A DNA stretch of 64,000 nt. It comes from Oceanitalea sp047302425. GTDB taxonomy: Bacteria > Actinomycetota > Actinomycetes > Actinomycetales > Actinomycetaceae. Positions 1 to 8,285 of the stretch are shown one piece after another. The DNA is taken from positions 1,550,001 to 1,614,000 of the forward strand of contig NZ_CP154855.1 in the NCBI RefSeq assembly GCF_047302425.1. Reading direction: 5' to 3'. Below the pieces are notes generated by a model. That model ran no database searches, was not told the origin of the DNA, and saw only the letters and a program-made list of their open reading frames with translations. Each line of letters opens with the position of its first letter. The stretch's first letter is position 1. Both the position numbers and the translations under genes were made by a program.

Positions 1-116
1 TCCGCTGCCGCCCGTGGCAGGAGACGACCGTCCGGGCTCCCGCGATCATCCACCTGGGCCGCACCCGGCTGCACGCGCGTGCGGACGCGGCCCCACGTCC
101 CACCGAGGTCGCCTGA
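1..116 (+). CDS. C-terminal end of an unidentified upstream gene (partial)
   Basis: The third forward frame is open from the window edge and stops with TGA at 114-116, one base before the ATG of the FHA gene. The 37 visible residues (ending ADAAPRPTEVA) are too few to assign a family. The tight stop-start spacing matches an operon with the FHA gene. It is inferred from frame and spacing only and could be a chance open frame in GC-rich DNA. Confidence 0.4.
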   Translation, partial: RCRPWQETTVRAPAIIHLGRTRLHARADAAPRPTEVA

Positions 117-117
117 C

Positions 118-1359
118 ATGCTCCTCACGCCGCCCGCCGTCCGCCCCTGGCTCGGCCCGGACTCCCGCAACCGGCCGTGGTCCAACCACGGGGCGATGAT
201 GATCCGCCGCGCGGAGGCGCTCGAGAGCCTCACCGCCGCCTACGGCTCGTGGTCCCGCCTCGGGCTCGGCGCGCTCGCCTGGGTCCTCGCGGCCGCGGGC
301 GCGGTGCTCGTCGGGCGGGGCATCGCCGACGGCGGGTCCGCCTCGACCGTGGGCATCGCGCTGCTGCTGGTCGGCACCGTGCTCGGGGGCGTCGTCGTCG
401 CCACCGGCTCCGCCCTGGCGCGCGCCACCGCCGGCTGGTGGACGCTCGCGACCGCCGTGCGCGCCGACGGCAGCCGCGTCGAGACGACGACGGCGGACCG
501 GGACACCGTGCGCGCGCACGAGGAGGCCGTGGTGGCCGACCGTGCCGCAGGCTCCGGGGAGCTGTGGCGCCCACCGCTGCTGCCGCGCACCGCCGCGGTG
601 GTGCTGCTCGCCGCGGCGACCGTCGTCCTCGCCGTCCGGGCCGTGCTCGGCTACGGCGAGGCCTCCACGCCCTACGCCGCCGACGACGTGCGCGGCGAGT
701 GGTTCACCCAGGTCCTCCTCGCGCTCGTCTGCCTGCTGCCGGCGCTGCTCACCGCCAGCGGCCTGCGCCGCGTGCACCGCGCCCGGATGCACCGGGTCGC
801 ACACGACGAGCCGGCCTCCGCCGACCCGACGTTCGCTGCCCTCACCCCCGCGGTGGGCACCGGGTCGATCGTCGTCGGGGGCCGTGTCCCGGGCGCGGCG
901 ACCCCGCCGCCCCTGCCGCAGGAGGCGCCGGTGCCGCCGCTCCCGGTGCAGGTGCCGGGCGCGGTTGCTGCCGCCTCGTCGACCGGCCCGGACCCGGCTG
1001 ACGCCCAGCTGCCCACGGTGCGCCTGTCCGACGGCCGCACCCTCGGCCCGGGGCGGACGCTCGTCGGGCGCGCGCCGCAGCCCCGCGCCGACGAGGAGCT
1101 GGCCGCGCTGCTGCCCGTGGCCGACGAGCGCGTGTCCAAGACCCACCTCACGGTGACGGTGGAGCCGGGCCGGGTCGTCGTCCTCGACCGCCGGTCGACG
1201 AACGGCACCGTCCTCCACCTGCCTGACGGCAGCACCCGGCCCCTGGCGCCCGGTGAGCCGGTCGAGCTGACCGACGGCGACGTCGTCGTGCTCGGCGCGA
1301 CGACGCTGACGGTCGGGGACACCGACGTCGAGCACACCGTCCTGCGCGAGCCCCGCTGA
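118..1359 (+). CDS. Membrane protein with C-terminal FHA domain
   Basis: A 413-residue protein. The N-terminal half has hydrophobic segments in two pairs (LGALAWVLAAAGAVLV followed by a second helix, and near 170-225), then a Pro/Ala-rich linker. The last ~100 residues form a forkhead-associated domain: TLVGRAP start, a KTHLTV strand after ERVS, and the RRSTNGT signature before TDGDVVVLG. FHA domains bind phosphothreonine peptides, so this is probably a membrane-bound partner of a Ser/Thr kinase pathway, though no kinase is in the window. ATG 118 is chosen because GAGGTC lies about 9 nt upstream and it follows the previous stop by one base. A GTG at 79 is in frame but would overlap the upstream frame. 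The next gene starts one base after its stop, so they share an operon. Confidence 0.82.
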   Translation: MLLTPPAVRPWLGPDSRNRPWSNHGAMMIRRAEALESLTAAYGSWSRLGLGALAWVLAAAGAVLVGRGIADGGSASTVGIALLLVGTVLGGVVVATGSALARATAGWWTLATAVRADGSRVETTTADRDTVRAHEEAVVADRAAGSGELWRPPLLPRTAAVVLLAAATVVLAVRAVLGYGEASTPYAADDVRGEWFTQVLLALVCLLPALLTASGLRRVHRARMHRVAHDEPASADPTFAALTPAVGTGSIVVGGRVPGAATPPPLPQEAPVPPLPVQVPGAVAAASSTGPDPADAQLPTVRLSDGRTLGPGRTLVGRAPQPRADEELAALLPVADERVSKTHLTVTVEPGRVVVLDRRSTNGTVLHLPDGSTRPLAPGEPVELTDGDVVVLGATTLTVGDTDVEHTVLREPR

Positions 1360-1360
1360 G

Positions 1361-1771
1361 ATGAAGCGCGTCGCGAACCCGGAGGCGCTGCCGACGACGT
1401 CCGTGGCCGAGTTCCGCCGGGCGGCGTGGCCGTTGCTCGACGACAACCTCAGCGGCGCCGTCGTCATGAGGCTCTACCTCACCTGGGGAGTCCTGGGCGC
1501 CGGCCTCTGCGTGCTCGTGCTGGGCACCTACGGGCTCACCGAGACGGCGATGTCGTGGTGGCTCGTACTCGGCGCAGTCGTCGTCATCACGCTCGTCGTC
1601 CTGCGGGTGCGCAAGCACCTCGGACGCGCGGCGGACGTGCGGCGGCGGGTCGATACGCTGAGCCGTGAGGTCGACGCCCGCGCTGCGCGGGGCGTCATCC
1701 CGCTCGTGCCGGACGGCTGGAGCGAGCCGCTGCCCGCACCACCGCACGAGCGCACGAGCTCATGGCTGTGA
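1361..1771 (+). CDS. Small membrane protein, tandem paralogue A
   Basis: A 136-residue protein with two predicted membrane helices (YLTWGVLGAGLCVLVLGTYG and SWWLVLGAVVVITLVVL) followed by a basic, probably cytoplasmic tail. It shares TTSVAEFR-A, the YLTW helix start, the SWW helix start, R-R of the following loop and EVDARAARGVIP with the next gene, so the two are duplicates. It starts one base after the FHA gene stop and is likely translationally coupled. I do not recognise a named family. The context suggests a partner of the FHA protein. Confidence 0.75.
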   Translation: MKRVANPEALPTTSVAEFRRAAWPLLDDNLSGAVVMRLYLTWGVLGAGLCVLVLGTYGLTETAMSWWLVLGAVVVITLVVLRVRKHLGRAADVRRRVDTLSREVDARAARGVIPLVPDGWSEPLPAPPHERTSSWL

Positions 1772-1796
1772 CTCGGAGTAGTAGGGAGCTGGCGAG

Positions 1797-2189
1797 ATGA
1801 CGTTCGTGACCAAGGTGGACGACATCCCCATGACGTCCGTCGCGGAGTTCCGGCAGGCCGCGCGGCAGGTGTTCGTCCACCACCTGCCCGGCTCGGTGTC
1901 CCTGGGCATCTACCTCACCTGGGCGTCACTCGGTGGCGCCATCGCGCTCCTCGCCTTCGGGCTCGCCGGTCTCGCCGTCACCCCGCAGTCCTGGTGGATC
2001 GTGCTCGCCGGCGCGGTGTTCCTGGCGCTCGTCGTCCGACGGATCAGGAACGTCTTCCGCCGTGCCGCCGCGACCCGGGCGCAGGTCCTCGGGCTGAGTG
2101 CGGAGATCGACGCCCGCGCCGCGCGCGGGGAGATCCCCATGACGCCACCCGGATGGCCGGGTGGTGTGCCTGCGCCGCCGGGAGCGTGA
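1797..2189 (+). CDS. Small membrane protein, tandem paralogue B
   Basis: A 130-residue paralogue of the preceding gene. Aligned blocks are MTSVAEFRQA, YLTWASLGG, SWWIVLAGAVFLALVVRRIR and EIDARAARGEIP. Both copies end with a short Pro-rich tail. It begins with ATG 1797, 25 nt after the previous stop, with GGAG at 1788 as a probable ribosome site. An in-frame ATG at codon 12 (PMTSVAEF) would align better with the paralogue N-terminus. Function unknown. The order FHA gene, paralogue A, paralogue B, then the leuA leader suggests a short operon of membrane and phosphopeptide-binding proteins. Confidence 0.72.
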   Translation: MTFVTKVDDIPMTSVAEFRQAARQVFVHHLPGSVSLGIYLTWASLGGAIALLAFGLAGLAVTPQSWWIVLAGAVFLALVVRRIRNVFRRAAATRAQVLGLSAEIDARAARGEIPMTPPGWPGGVPAPPGA

Positions 2190-2219
2190 GACGCGGCCGG
2201 AGCGTGCCGCGCGGTGCGC

Positions 2220-2225
2220 TAGAGT
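2220..2225 (+). promoter_or_regulatory. -10 box of the leuA leader transcript
   Basis: TAGAGT lies 7 nt upstream of the GTG of the leader peptide, the spacing typical of leaderless actinobacterial transcripts. No convincing -35 box is visible, which is common for this promoter class. Confidence 0.55.
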
Positions 2226-2232
2226 CGGTGGC

Positions 2233-2286
2233 GTGCACCACCTCCGGAGTCTTCTCCTCCTTCGCTGCCGCGGCGAGGCCCTCTAG
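2233..2286 (+). CDS. leuL: Leucine-rich leader peptide (leuA attenuator)
   Basis: A 17-codon ORF: GTG start, product MHHLRSLLLLRCRGEAL, stop TAG at 2284-2286. Six of 17 codons are leucine, four in a row (CTT CTC CTC CTT at 2251-2262). It lies 66 nt upstream of leuA and directly after a -10 box, so it is probably translated from the first base of the transcript. Short leucine peptides before leuA are known actinobacterial attenuators: ribosome stalling at Leu codons under leucine starvation changes downstream folding and allows leuA expression. The downstream pairing could not be settled by eye. Confidence 0.8.
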   Translation: MHHLRSLLLLRCRGEAL

Positions 2287-2352
2287 CAGCCGGCCCCTCG
2301 TCGCGGTGTCTCTCGTGCCCGGCGCACCAGACAACAGCGAAGTGGATGAACG

Positions 2353-4110
2353 ATGAAGACCCGCACCTTCTCCAACGACCAGCAGCCCTCGCGGATGCCG
2401 ATCGGCAAGTACCGCCCCTTCCACGAGGTCAACGGCATCGACCTGCCCGACCGGCAGTGGCCCTCCCGGCGCATCACCCAGGCGCCTCGCTGGCTGTCCA
2501 CCGACCTGCGCGACGGCAACCAGGCGCTCATCGAGCCGATGGACCCAGGCCGCAAGCGCCGCATGTTCGACCTCCTCGTCCGCATGGGCTACAAGGAGAT
2601 CGAGGTCGGGTTCCCGGCCGCGAGCCAGACGGACTTCGACTTTGTCCGCTCGATCATCGAGGACGGCGCGATCCCGGAGGACGTGACGATCTCCGTCCTC
2701 ACCCAGGCCCGCACCGAGCTCATCCAGCGGACGATCGACTCGCTCGTCGGCGCGGCCCGCGGCACCGTCCACCTCTACAACGCGACGGCGCCGGTTTTCC
2801 GCGACATCGTCTTCCGCAACGACCGCGAGGCCACCAAGGAGCTCGCCGTCGCCGGCACCCGTGAGGTCATGGCCTACGCGGAGAAGGTCCTCGACCCCGA
2901 GGCGGTCTTCTCCTACGAGTACTCGCCCGAGATCTTCATCGACACCGAGATCGAGTACGCACTCGAGGTGTGCGAGGCCGTCATGGACGTGTGGCAGCCC
3001 GACGCCGACCGCGAGATCGTCCTCAACCTCCCCGCCACGGTCGAGCGCGCCACGCCCAACGTCTACGCCGACCAGATCGAGTGGATGAGCCGCAACCTCT
3101 CCCGCCGGGAGTTCATCGCGCTTTCCGTCCACCCGCACAACGACCGCGGCACCGCCGTCGCCTCCGCTGAACTGGCCGTCATGGCCGGTGCGGACCGCGT
3201 CGAGGGCTGCCTGTTCGGCCAGGGCGAGCGCACGGGCAACGTCGACCTCGTCACCCTGGGCATGAACCTGTTCAGCCAGGGCATCGACCCGCAGATCGAC
3301 TTCTCCGACATCGACGAGATCCGTCGCACCGTCGAGCAGTGCACGCAGATGGACGTCCACCCGCGCCACCCCTACGGCGGAGACCTCGTCTACACCGCCT
3401 TCTCCGGCTCCCACCAGGACGCCATCAAGAAGGGCTTCACCGTGCGCGACGAGCGCGTCGCCGCCGCCGGGGGAGACCCGACGGCGGTGCCGTGGGACGT
3501 GCCCTACCTGCCCGTCGACCCGGTCGACGTCGGTCGCAGCTACGAGGCCGTCGTGCGCGTCAACTCCCAGTCCGGCAAGGGCGGGGTTGCCTACCTGCTG
3601 GCCAGCACCCGCAACCTGGACCTGCCGCGCCGCCTGCAGATCGAGTTCTCCGGCGTCGTCCAGAAGGTCACCGACGCCTACGGCGGCGAGGTCAGCGCCG
3701 AGCGCCTGTGGGACATCTTCTGCGACGAGTACCTGCCCGCCCCGGCCGGCTCGGGCCTCACCTCCTGGGGCCGCTTCGCGCTGCGCGGCACGACGCTGAC
3801 CTCCGGTGGTGAGGGGGAGGGGGCGACCCTGTCGGTCGAGATGGTCGACGGCGGCACGACCAAGCAGCTGACGACGGCGGGCAACGGACCGGTCGACGCC
3901 TTCACCAACGTCTTCGCCGAGCTGGGTGTCGAGGTCAACGTCCTCGACTACGCCGAGCACGCGCTGTCGACCGGTGGGGACGCGACCGCCGCCGCCTACG
4001 TCGAGTGCGAGGTCGATGGCCAGGTGCTGTGGGGCGTGGGCATCGACCCGTCGATCACGACGGCGTCCTTCCAGGCCATCGTCTCCGCCGTTAACCGCGC
4101 GGTGCGCTGA
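2353..4110 (+). CDS. leuA: 2-isopropylmalate synthase
   Basis: 585 residues, the usual size of the actinobacterial long form. It condenses acetyl-CoA with 2-oxoisovalerate, the first committed step of leucine synthesis, in the cytoplasm. The HMGL-like TIM barrel opens with STDLRDGNQALIEPM and carries the metal and catalytic motif SVHPHNDRGTAVASAE followed by VEGCLFGQGERTGN. A flexible linker leads to the C-terminal LeuA dimer domain (about 440-585), which mediates leucine feedback inhibition. ATG 2353 is preferred; it matches the conserved N-terminus KTRTFSNDQQPSRMPIGKYRPF. Transcription is likely controlled by the leader peptide just upstream. Confidence 0.96.
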   Translation: MKTRTFSNDQQPSRMPIGKYRPFHEVNGIDLPDRQWPSRRITQAPRWLSTDLRDGNQALIEPMDPGRKRRMFDLLVRMGYKEIEVGFPAASQTDFDFVRSIIEDGAIPEDVTISVLTQARTELIQRTIDSLVGAARGTVHLYNATAPVFRDIVFRNDREATKELAVAGTREVMAYAEKVLDPEAVFSYEYSPEIFIDTEIEYALEVCEAVMDVWQPDADREIVLNLPATVERATPNVYADQIEWMSRNLSRREFIALSVHPHNDRGTAVASAELAVMAGADRVEGCLFGQGERTGNVDLVTLGMNLFSQGIDPQIDFSDIDEIRRTVEQCTQMDVHPRHPYGGDLVYTAFSGSHQDAIKKGFTVRDERVAAAGGDPTAVPWDVPYLPVDPVDVGRSYEAVVRVNSQSGKGGVAYLLASTRNLDLPRRLQIEFSGVVQKVTDAYGGEVSAERLWDIFCDEYLPAPAGSGLTSWGRFALRGTTLTSGGEGEGATLSVEMVDGGTTKQLTTAGNGPVDAFTNVFAELGVEVNVLDYAEHALSTGGDATAAAYVECEVDGQVLWGVGIDPSITTASFQAIVSAVNRAVR

Positions 4111-4628
4111 CCGAGCTGCGACGAGGGCGGCCGCGACGACGACCACAGGCCACGTCGCCGCCGCACGCACCGTGCCGCACGCCCGCACCGGACCGTACGC
4201 CCGCACCGCGCTCCACTGCTCGGCCCGCCCCGGTGAGGAGGAGGTCCTCGTCGAGGTGCTGTCGGCTGGCCGGTACCCGCGGTAGAAGCTCGCGACACGG
4301 GTGCGGCCCACCGGGAACCGGGTAGCGACGCGGGAGTGGCGCCGGGCGGGCGAGAGTGGCGATGGCTCACCGGAACCAGCATCGGATCTTCGGGAGCAGC
4401 GGTGGCGCAGCAGGCGCGACGCCGGTCGGGCGCGCATGCGTCCCGCGGAGCGAACCGGTTCCCGCTGAGGGGGAGCAGCGCTCGATCCGCGCGACACGGC
4501 TCCCGTTGTGCCGACAGGCGCTCGCAACGCATCTTCTCCGGAGCGGCGGGCAGGTGGGTCAGGGGCTGGTCGAGGGGCGGCTTAGCATCGGAGAAATAGC
4601 CTCCACTCCTTCTCCGGCGCGCGGTGTC
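4111..4628 (+). other. 518-bp intergenic region between leuA and the MFS gene
   Basis: No convincing gene. A 12-nt direct repeat ACGCCCGCACCG occurs at 4179-4190 and 4197-4208, and a GAACCGGTTC palindrome near 4452. TAGCAT at 4583-4588 could be the -10 of the MFS gene. The MFS frame stays open upstream to 4356, but that sequence has basic low-complexity composition and no family resemblance, so I read it as untranslated. Confidence 0.5.
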
Positions 4629-5792
4629 ATGCCCTGGGCCGTCGTCGGCGTCGTGCTTGTCGCGCTCAACCTCCGTGGACCGATCCTCGCGCCGGCACCG
4701 GTGCTCGGGTGGCTGCGCGAGGACCTCGGGCTCTCCTCCACGACCGCCGGGCTGCTCACCAGCCTGCCCGTCCTGTGCTTCGCGCTGGCCGGCCCCTTCG
4801 TCCCGCGCCTCGTCCGCCGGGTGGGTCCGGAGGGCGCGGTGCTCGCGTGCCTGCTCGGCATCCTCCTCGGGACGGTGATCCGGTCCGCCGGACTGACCGC
4901 CGGCGTCTTCGCCGGGACCGTGGTCATCGGGGCCTCGATCATGATCGGCAACATCGTCGTACCGGTGATCATCCGCCGTGACGTCCCGTGGCGGCGCGCC
5001 TCCGCCGTCACCGGCCTGTACACCGCCTCCCTCAACGTGGGCGGGACGATCACCTCGCTGGGCACGGTGCCGCTGGCCAACCTCGTCGGCTGGCGCTGGG
5101 CGCTGGCGCTGTGGGGCGTGCTCGCCGTCGTCGGCCTGCTGTACTGGACCCGGCTGCGCGCCCGCCGCACGGTCGCCGCGACGGACGACACCTCAGCGTC
5201 CGGCGGCGGACCCGTCTCACCGTCCGTGAGCCGGATCGGGTGGCTGCTCCTCCTCGCCCTCGGCAGCCAGACCTTCGCCTACTACGCCCTGTCCGGCTGG
5301 CTGCCCACGCTCCTGGCCGAGACACGCGGCCTGGACGCCGCCGCGTCGGGCCTCGCAGCCTCGGTCTTCCAGCTCTTCGCCGTCCTCGGTGCCCTCGGCG
5401 TGCCGCTCCTTGCCGCCCGCGCGTCGGGCTGGGTGCCCATGGCCGCGGTCGCACTCAGCTGGGTGGCCATGCCCGTGGGCCTGCTCGTGGCGCCCCAGGC
5501 CTTCCTCCTCTGGTCGCTCCTCGGCGCCATCGGCCACGGCGGCGCCTTCACCGCGATCCTCTCGATCATCGCCCAGACGAGCGGCAGCGACCGCGAGGCC
5601 GCGACCGTCTCCGCCCGGGTGCAGACCGGCAGCTACCTGGCCGCCGCCTCCGCCGGCCCCGTCGTCGGTGCCCTCAACGGGGCGACAGGCGGCTGGACCG
5701 CACCACTGCTCCTCGTCCTCGCTGCCACCCTCTCCTTCAGCGCCGCCGGGGTGTGCGCCGCCGTCCTCGCCCAGCGCCACCGCGCGGCCTGA
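4629..5792 (+). CDS. MFS transporter, CynX/NimT-like
   Basis: 387 residues with about 12 hydrophobic segments in two bundles and a hydrophilic central loop near 175-200. The N-terminus LNLRGPILAPAPVLGWLREDLGLSSTTAGLLTSLPVLCFALAGP is characteristic of the cyanate/nitroimidazole (CynX/NimT) branch of the major facilitator superfamily. Substrate cannot be predicted: family members move cyanate, 2-nitroimidazole or organic anions. The start at ATG 4629 gives the family length; an in-frame ATG at 4356 would add a 91-residue basic extension of unlikely sequence. It stands alone between leuA and recO on the same strand. Confidence 0.82.
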   Translation: MPWAVVGVVLVALNLRGPILAPAPVLGWLREDLGLSSTTAGLLTSLPVLCFALAGPFVPRLVRRVGPEGAVLACLLGILLGTVIRSAGLTAGVFAGTVVIGASIMIGNIVVPVIIRRDVPWRRASAVTGLYTASLNVGGTITSLGTVPLANLVGWRWALALWGVLAVVGLLYWTRLRARRTVAATDDTSASGGGPVSPSVSRIGWLLLLALGSQTFAYYALSGWLPTLLAETRGLDAAASGLAASVFQLFAVLGALGVPLLAARASGWVPMAAVALSWVAMPVGLLVAPQAFLLWSLLGAIGHGGAFTAILSIIAQTSGSDREAATVSARVQTGSYLAAASAGPVVGALNGATGGWTAPLLLVLAATLSFSAAGVCAAVLAQRHRAA

Positions 5793-5846
5793 GCCGCCCG
5801 GCGAGCCGGGTCGCTGCCCCGCCCCGCGCCGCGCGACAATGGACAG

Positions 5847-6578
5847 GTGAAGCTCTACCGGGACGAGGCCGTGGTGCTGCGCACCCACAAGCTCGGTGAG
5901 GCAGACCGCATCATCACCCTGCTCACCCGCGCCCACGGCCGGGTCCGGGCGGTGGCCAAGGGGGTGCGACGCACGAGCTCGAAGTTCGGCGCCCGGCTCG
6001 AGCCCTTCTCCCTCGTCGACGTCCAGCTCCACGTCGGGCGCAGCCTCGACATCATCACGCAGGTCGAGTCCCAGGCCCCCTACGGGCGAGCCATCGGCGT
6101 CGACTACTCGCTCTACACGACGGCGACGGCGATGGTCGAGACCGCCGAGCGGCTCACCGAGGAGGAGGCCGAGCCCGCGCCGCAGCAGTACCTCCTGCTC
6201 GTCGGCGCCCTCCACGCGCTGGCCACGAAGCGCCACCCGGCGAGCCTCGTCCTCGACTCCTACCTCCTGCGCTCGCTCGCCGTCGCCGGCTGGGCGCCGA
6301 GCTTCGACGACTGCGCCCAGTGCGGCAGCCCCGGCCCCCACCACGCCTTCCACGTCGCCCAGGGCGGGGCGGTCTGCGACCGCTGCCGCCCACCGGGCTC
6401 CTCCGCACCCGCGCCGCAGACCCTCGAGCTGCTCGGCGCGCTGCTGTCGGGGGACTGGCCCGCGGCCGAGGCCTCCGCCCAGCGCGAGCGCGACGAGGCC
6501 TCCGGCCTCGTCGCCGCCCACCTGCAGTACCACCTCGAGCGCCAGCTGCGCTCCCTGCGACACGTGGAGCGTGCATGA
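5847..6578 (+). CDS. recO: DNA repair protein RecO
   Basis: 243 residues. RecO anneals SSB-coated single strands and loads RecA with RecR in the RecF pathway. The N-terminal OB fold starts MKLYRDEAVVLRTHKLGEADRIITLLTR, followed by the helical region and a zinc site CAQCG with a second CDRC near 165-186. The GTG start at 5847 lies 6 nt after GACAAT (5835-5840), fitting a leaderless transcript. Its stop overlaps the uppS start (ATGA), a common actinobacterial pairing. Confidence 0.95.
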   Translation: MKLYRDEAVVLRTHKLGEADRIITLLTRAHGRVRAVAKGVRRTSSKFGARLEPFSLVDVQLHVGRSLDIITQVESQAPYGRAIGVDYSLYTTATAMVETAERLTEEEAEPAPQQYLLLVGALHALATKRHPASLVLDSYLLRSLAVAGWAPSFDDCAQCGSPGPHHAFHVAQGGAVCDRCRPPGSSAPAPQTLELLGALLSGDWPAAEASAQRERDEASGLVAAHLQYHLERQLRSLRHVERA

Positions 6579-7354
6579 GCCTCGTCCCGCCCCCGCCACA
6601 CCCCTCCGGTGCCCGCCCGCCGGCGATCGACGCCCGCTTCGTGCCCAAGCACGTCGCCGTCGTTATGGACGGCAACGGGCGCTGGGCCAACGCCCGGGGC
6701 CTGCCCCGGGTCGAGGGTCACAAGGCGGGGGAGGCGAGCCTGCTCGACCTCGTCGCCGGCGCCATCGAGATCGGCGTCACCCACGTGTCCGCCTACGCCT
6801 TCTCCACCGAGAACTGGAAGCGCTCCCCGGAGGAGGTGCGCTTCCTCATGGGCTTCAACCGCGACGTGCTGCGCCGCCGCCGCGATCAGATGCACGAGTG
6901 GGGCGTGCGGGTGCGCTGGGCCGGGCGCCGCCCGCGGCTGTGGCGCTCGGTCATCGCCGAGCTCGAGGAGGCCGAGCGGCTCACCGCCGGCAACGACGTG
7001 TGCACGCTGACGATGTGCGTCAACTACGGCGGCCGCGCCGAGATCGCCGACGCCGCGCGGCAGATCGCCCGGGAGGTCGCCGCCGGCCGGCTCAACCCGG
7101 AGAAGGTCACCGAGCGGACCGTCGCGCGGTACCTCGACGAGCCCGAGCTGCCCGACGTCGACCTCTTCCTGCGCACCTCCGGCGAGCAGCGGACCTCGAA
7201 CTTCATGCTCTGGCAGTCGGCCTACGCGGAGATGGTCTTCCTCGAGGAGCACTGGCCCGATGTCGACCGCCGCAGCCTGTGGCGCGCCGTCGAGATCTAC
7301 GCCTCCCGCGACCGCCGCTACGGCGGCGCCGTCGACGCCGCCACCCAGTCCTGA
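6575..7354 (+). CDS. uppS: Isoprenyl transferase (undecaprenyl/decaprenyl diphosphate synthase)
   Basis: 259 residues. A cis-prenyltransferase that adds isopentenyl units to make the lipid carrier for cell wall synthesis. Signatures: HVAVVMDGNGRWA with the catalytic Asp, GHKAGEASLLD, FSTENWKR, and LFLRTSGEQRTSNFMLWQSAYAE near the C-terminus. ATG 6575 overlaps the recO stop by 4 nt, so translation is probably coupled. Whether the main product is C50 or C55, or a short Z-FPP, cannot be told from sequence. Confidence 0.95.
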   Translation: MSLVPPPPHPSGARPPAIDARFVPKHVAVVMDGNGRWANARGLPRVEGHKAGEASLLDLVAGAIEIGVTHVSAYAFSTENWKRSPEEVRFLMGFNRDVLRRRRDQMHEWGVRVRWAGRRPRLWRSVIAELEEAERLTAGNDVCTLTMCVNYGGRAEIADAARQIAREVAAGRLNPEKVTERTVARYLDEPELPDVDLFLRTSGEQRTSNFMLWQSAYAEMVFLEEHWPDVDRRSLWRAVEIYASRDRRYGGAVDAATQS

Positions 7355-7381
7355 TCCCCCGCTCGGCGCGGGAGAGGCGGC

Positions 7382-7891
7382 TCAGCCCTCGGTGGCGGGG
7401 GCGGTGCGGCGCCGCCGGCGGCGGACGACGAGGGCGACGACGGCGAGCACCAGCACGACGATCACCGCGATGCCCGCCGGGGACCCGGCCGCCGCGGCGA
7501 GCGCCGCGTTCCACACCGCGAAGCCGACGGTGGAGTAGATCGCGCCCCAGGCCAGGGCGCCGGGGACCTGCGCGAGGGTGAAGTGGAGCCAGGGCACCTG
7601 GAGCACACCGGCCCCGGCCATGACCATGCTCTGGAAGCCGACGGTGAGGTAGGCGAGCGGCACGATGACCAGCCCCCAGCGGCGGATCGCGTCGACGCCC
7701 CGCTGGGTGCCCTCCCCGCTGAGCGCCTGGTGCGCCCGCAGCCGCCAGCCCTCGGCCGGGTGGGTGCGGCGCAGGGCCTGGACCGTCGCGATCCGACCCA
7801 GCCAGTAGATGCCCTGCCCCCGGAACATCGCCCCACCGAAGAGGAAGGCGAAGACCAGCCAGAAGGGCCAGCCGGTGAGGAAGTCAGGCAC
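7382..7891 (-). CDS. DedA-like (VTT domain) membrane protein
   Basis: 169 residues with four or five hydrophobic segments. RWGLVIVPLAYLTVGFQSMVMAGAGVLQVPWLHF resembles the re-entrant region of SNARE-associated/DedA proteins, which act in lipid scrambling and membrane homeostasis. It is shorter than classic DedA proteins (about 200) and ends in a run of arginines. GTG 7891 overlaps the zur stop by 8 nt, so it is the last gene of the znu-zur operon. That placement hints at a link with zinc stress but is no proof. Confidence 0.65.
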   Translation of the reverse strand: MPDFLTGWPFWLVFAFLFGGAMFRGQGIYWLGRIATVQALRRTHPAEGWRLRAHQALSGEGTQRGVDAIRRWGLVIVPLAYLTVGFQSMVMAGAGVLQVPWLHFTLAQVPGALAWGAIYSTVGFAVWNAALAAAAGSPAGIAVIVVLVLAVVALVVRRRRRRTAPATEG

Positions 7892-8285
7892 GGGCGCCCC
7901 GCGCCGAGCACTGCGCGCACAGGCCGAAGATGTCCATGGTGTGCTCGATCGCGGTGAAGCCGTGCCGGGCCGCCATCTCCTCGGCCCAGGTCTCCACGGC
8001 CTCGCCGCTGATCTCCACCGTGGTGCCGCACTCGCGGCACACGAGGTGGTGGTGGTGCTTGACGCTCTCGCAGCGGCGGTAGAGCGCCTCGCCGTCGTCG
8101 GCGCGCAGGACGTCCACCTCGCCCGCCTCGGCCAGCGCCTGGAGGGTGCGGTAGACGGTGGCCAGGCCCACGGAGTCGCCGGACTCGCGCAGCGACTCGT
8201 GCAGCTGCTGGGCCGAGCGGAAGTCGTCGGTGCGCTCGAGGAGGTCGCTGACAGCGGCGCGCTGCCGCGTCATCCGGGGTCTCAT
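7884..8285 (-). CDS. zur: Zinc uptake regulator, Fur family
   Basis: 133 residues. A Fur-family repressor with a winged helix (RMTRQRAAVSDLLERTDDFRSAQQLHESL ... GLATVYRTLQALAEAGEVDVL), the metal-site HHHHLVCREC motif, and a second CAQC pair near the end that makes the structural zinc site. Assignment to Zur rather than Fur or PerR rests on co-transcription with znuABC and on the Zur-type boxes before znuA. ATG 8285 overlaps the znuB stop by 4 nt (ATGA). Repressing the operon that contains its own gene would give zinc feedback. A later ATG four codons in (MTRQR) is also possible. Confidence 0.9.
   Translation of the reverse strand: MRPRMTRQRAAVSDLLERTDDFRSAQQLHESLRESGDSVGLATVYRTLQALAEAGEVDVLRADDGEALYRRCESVKHHHHLVCRECGTTVEISGEAVETWAEEMAARHGFTAIEHTMDIFGLCAQCSARGARA

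Noticed and set aside
2044..4527. An 827-codon open frame on the minus strand across leuA
   Set aside because: It is antisense to leuA, has Arg/Val/Asp-biased shadow composition and no family resemblance. Long antisense frames are expected at this GC content.
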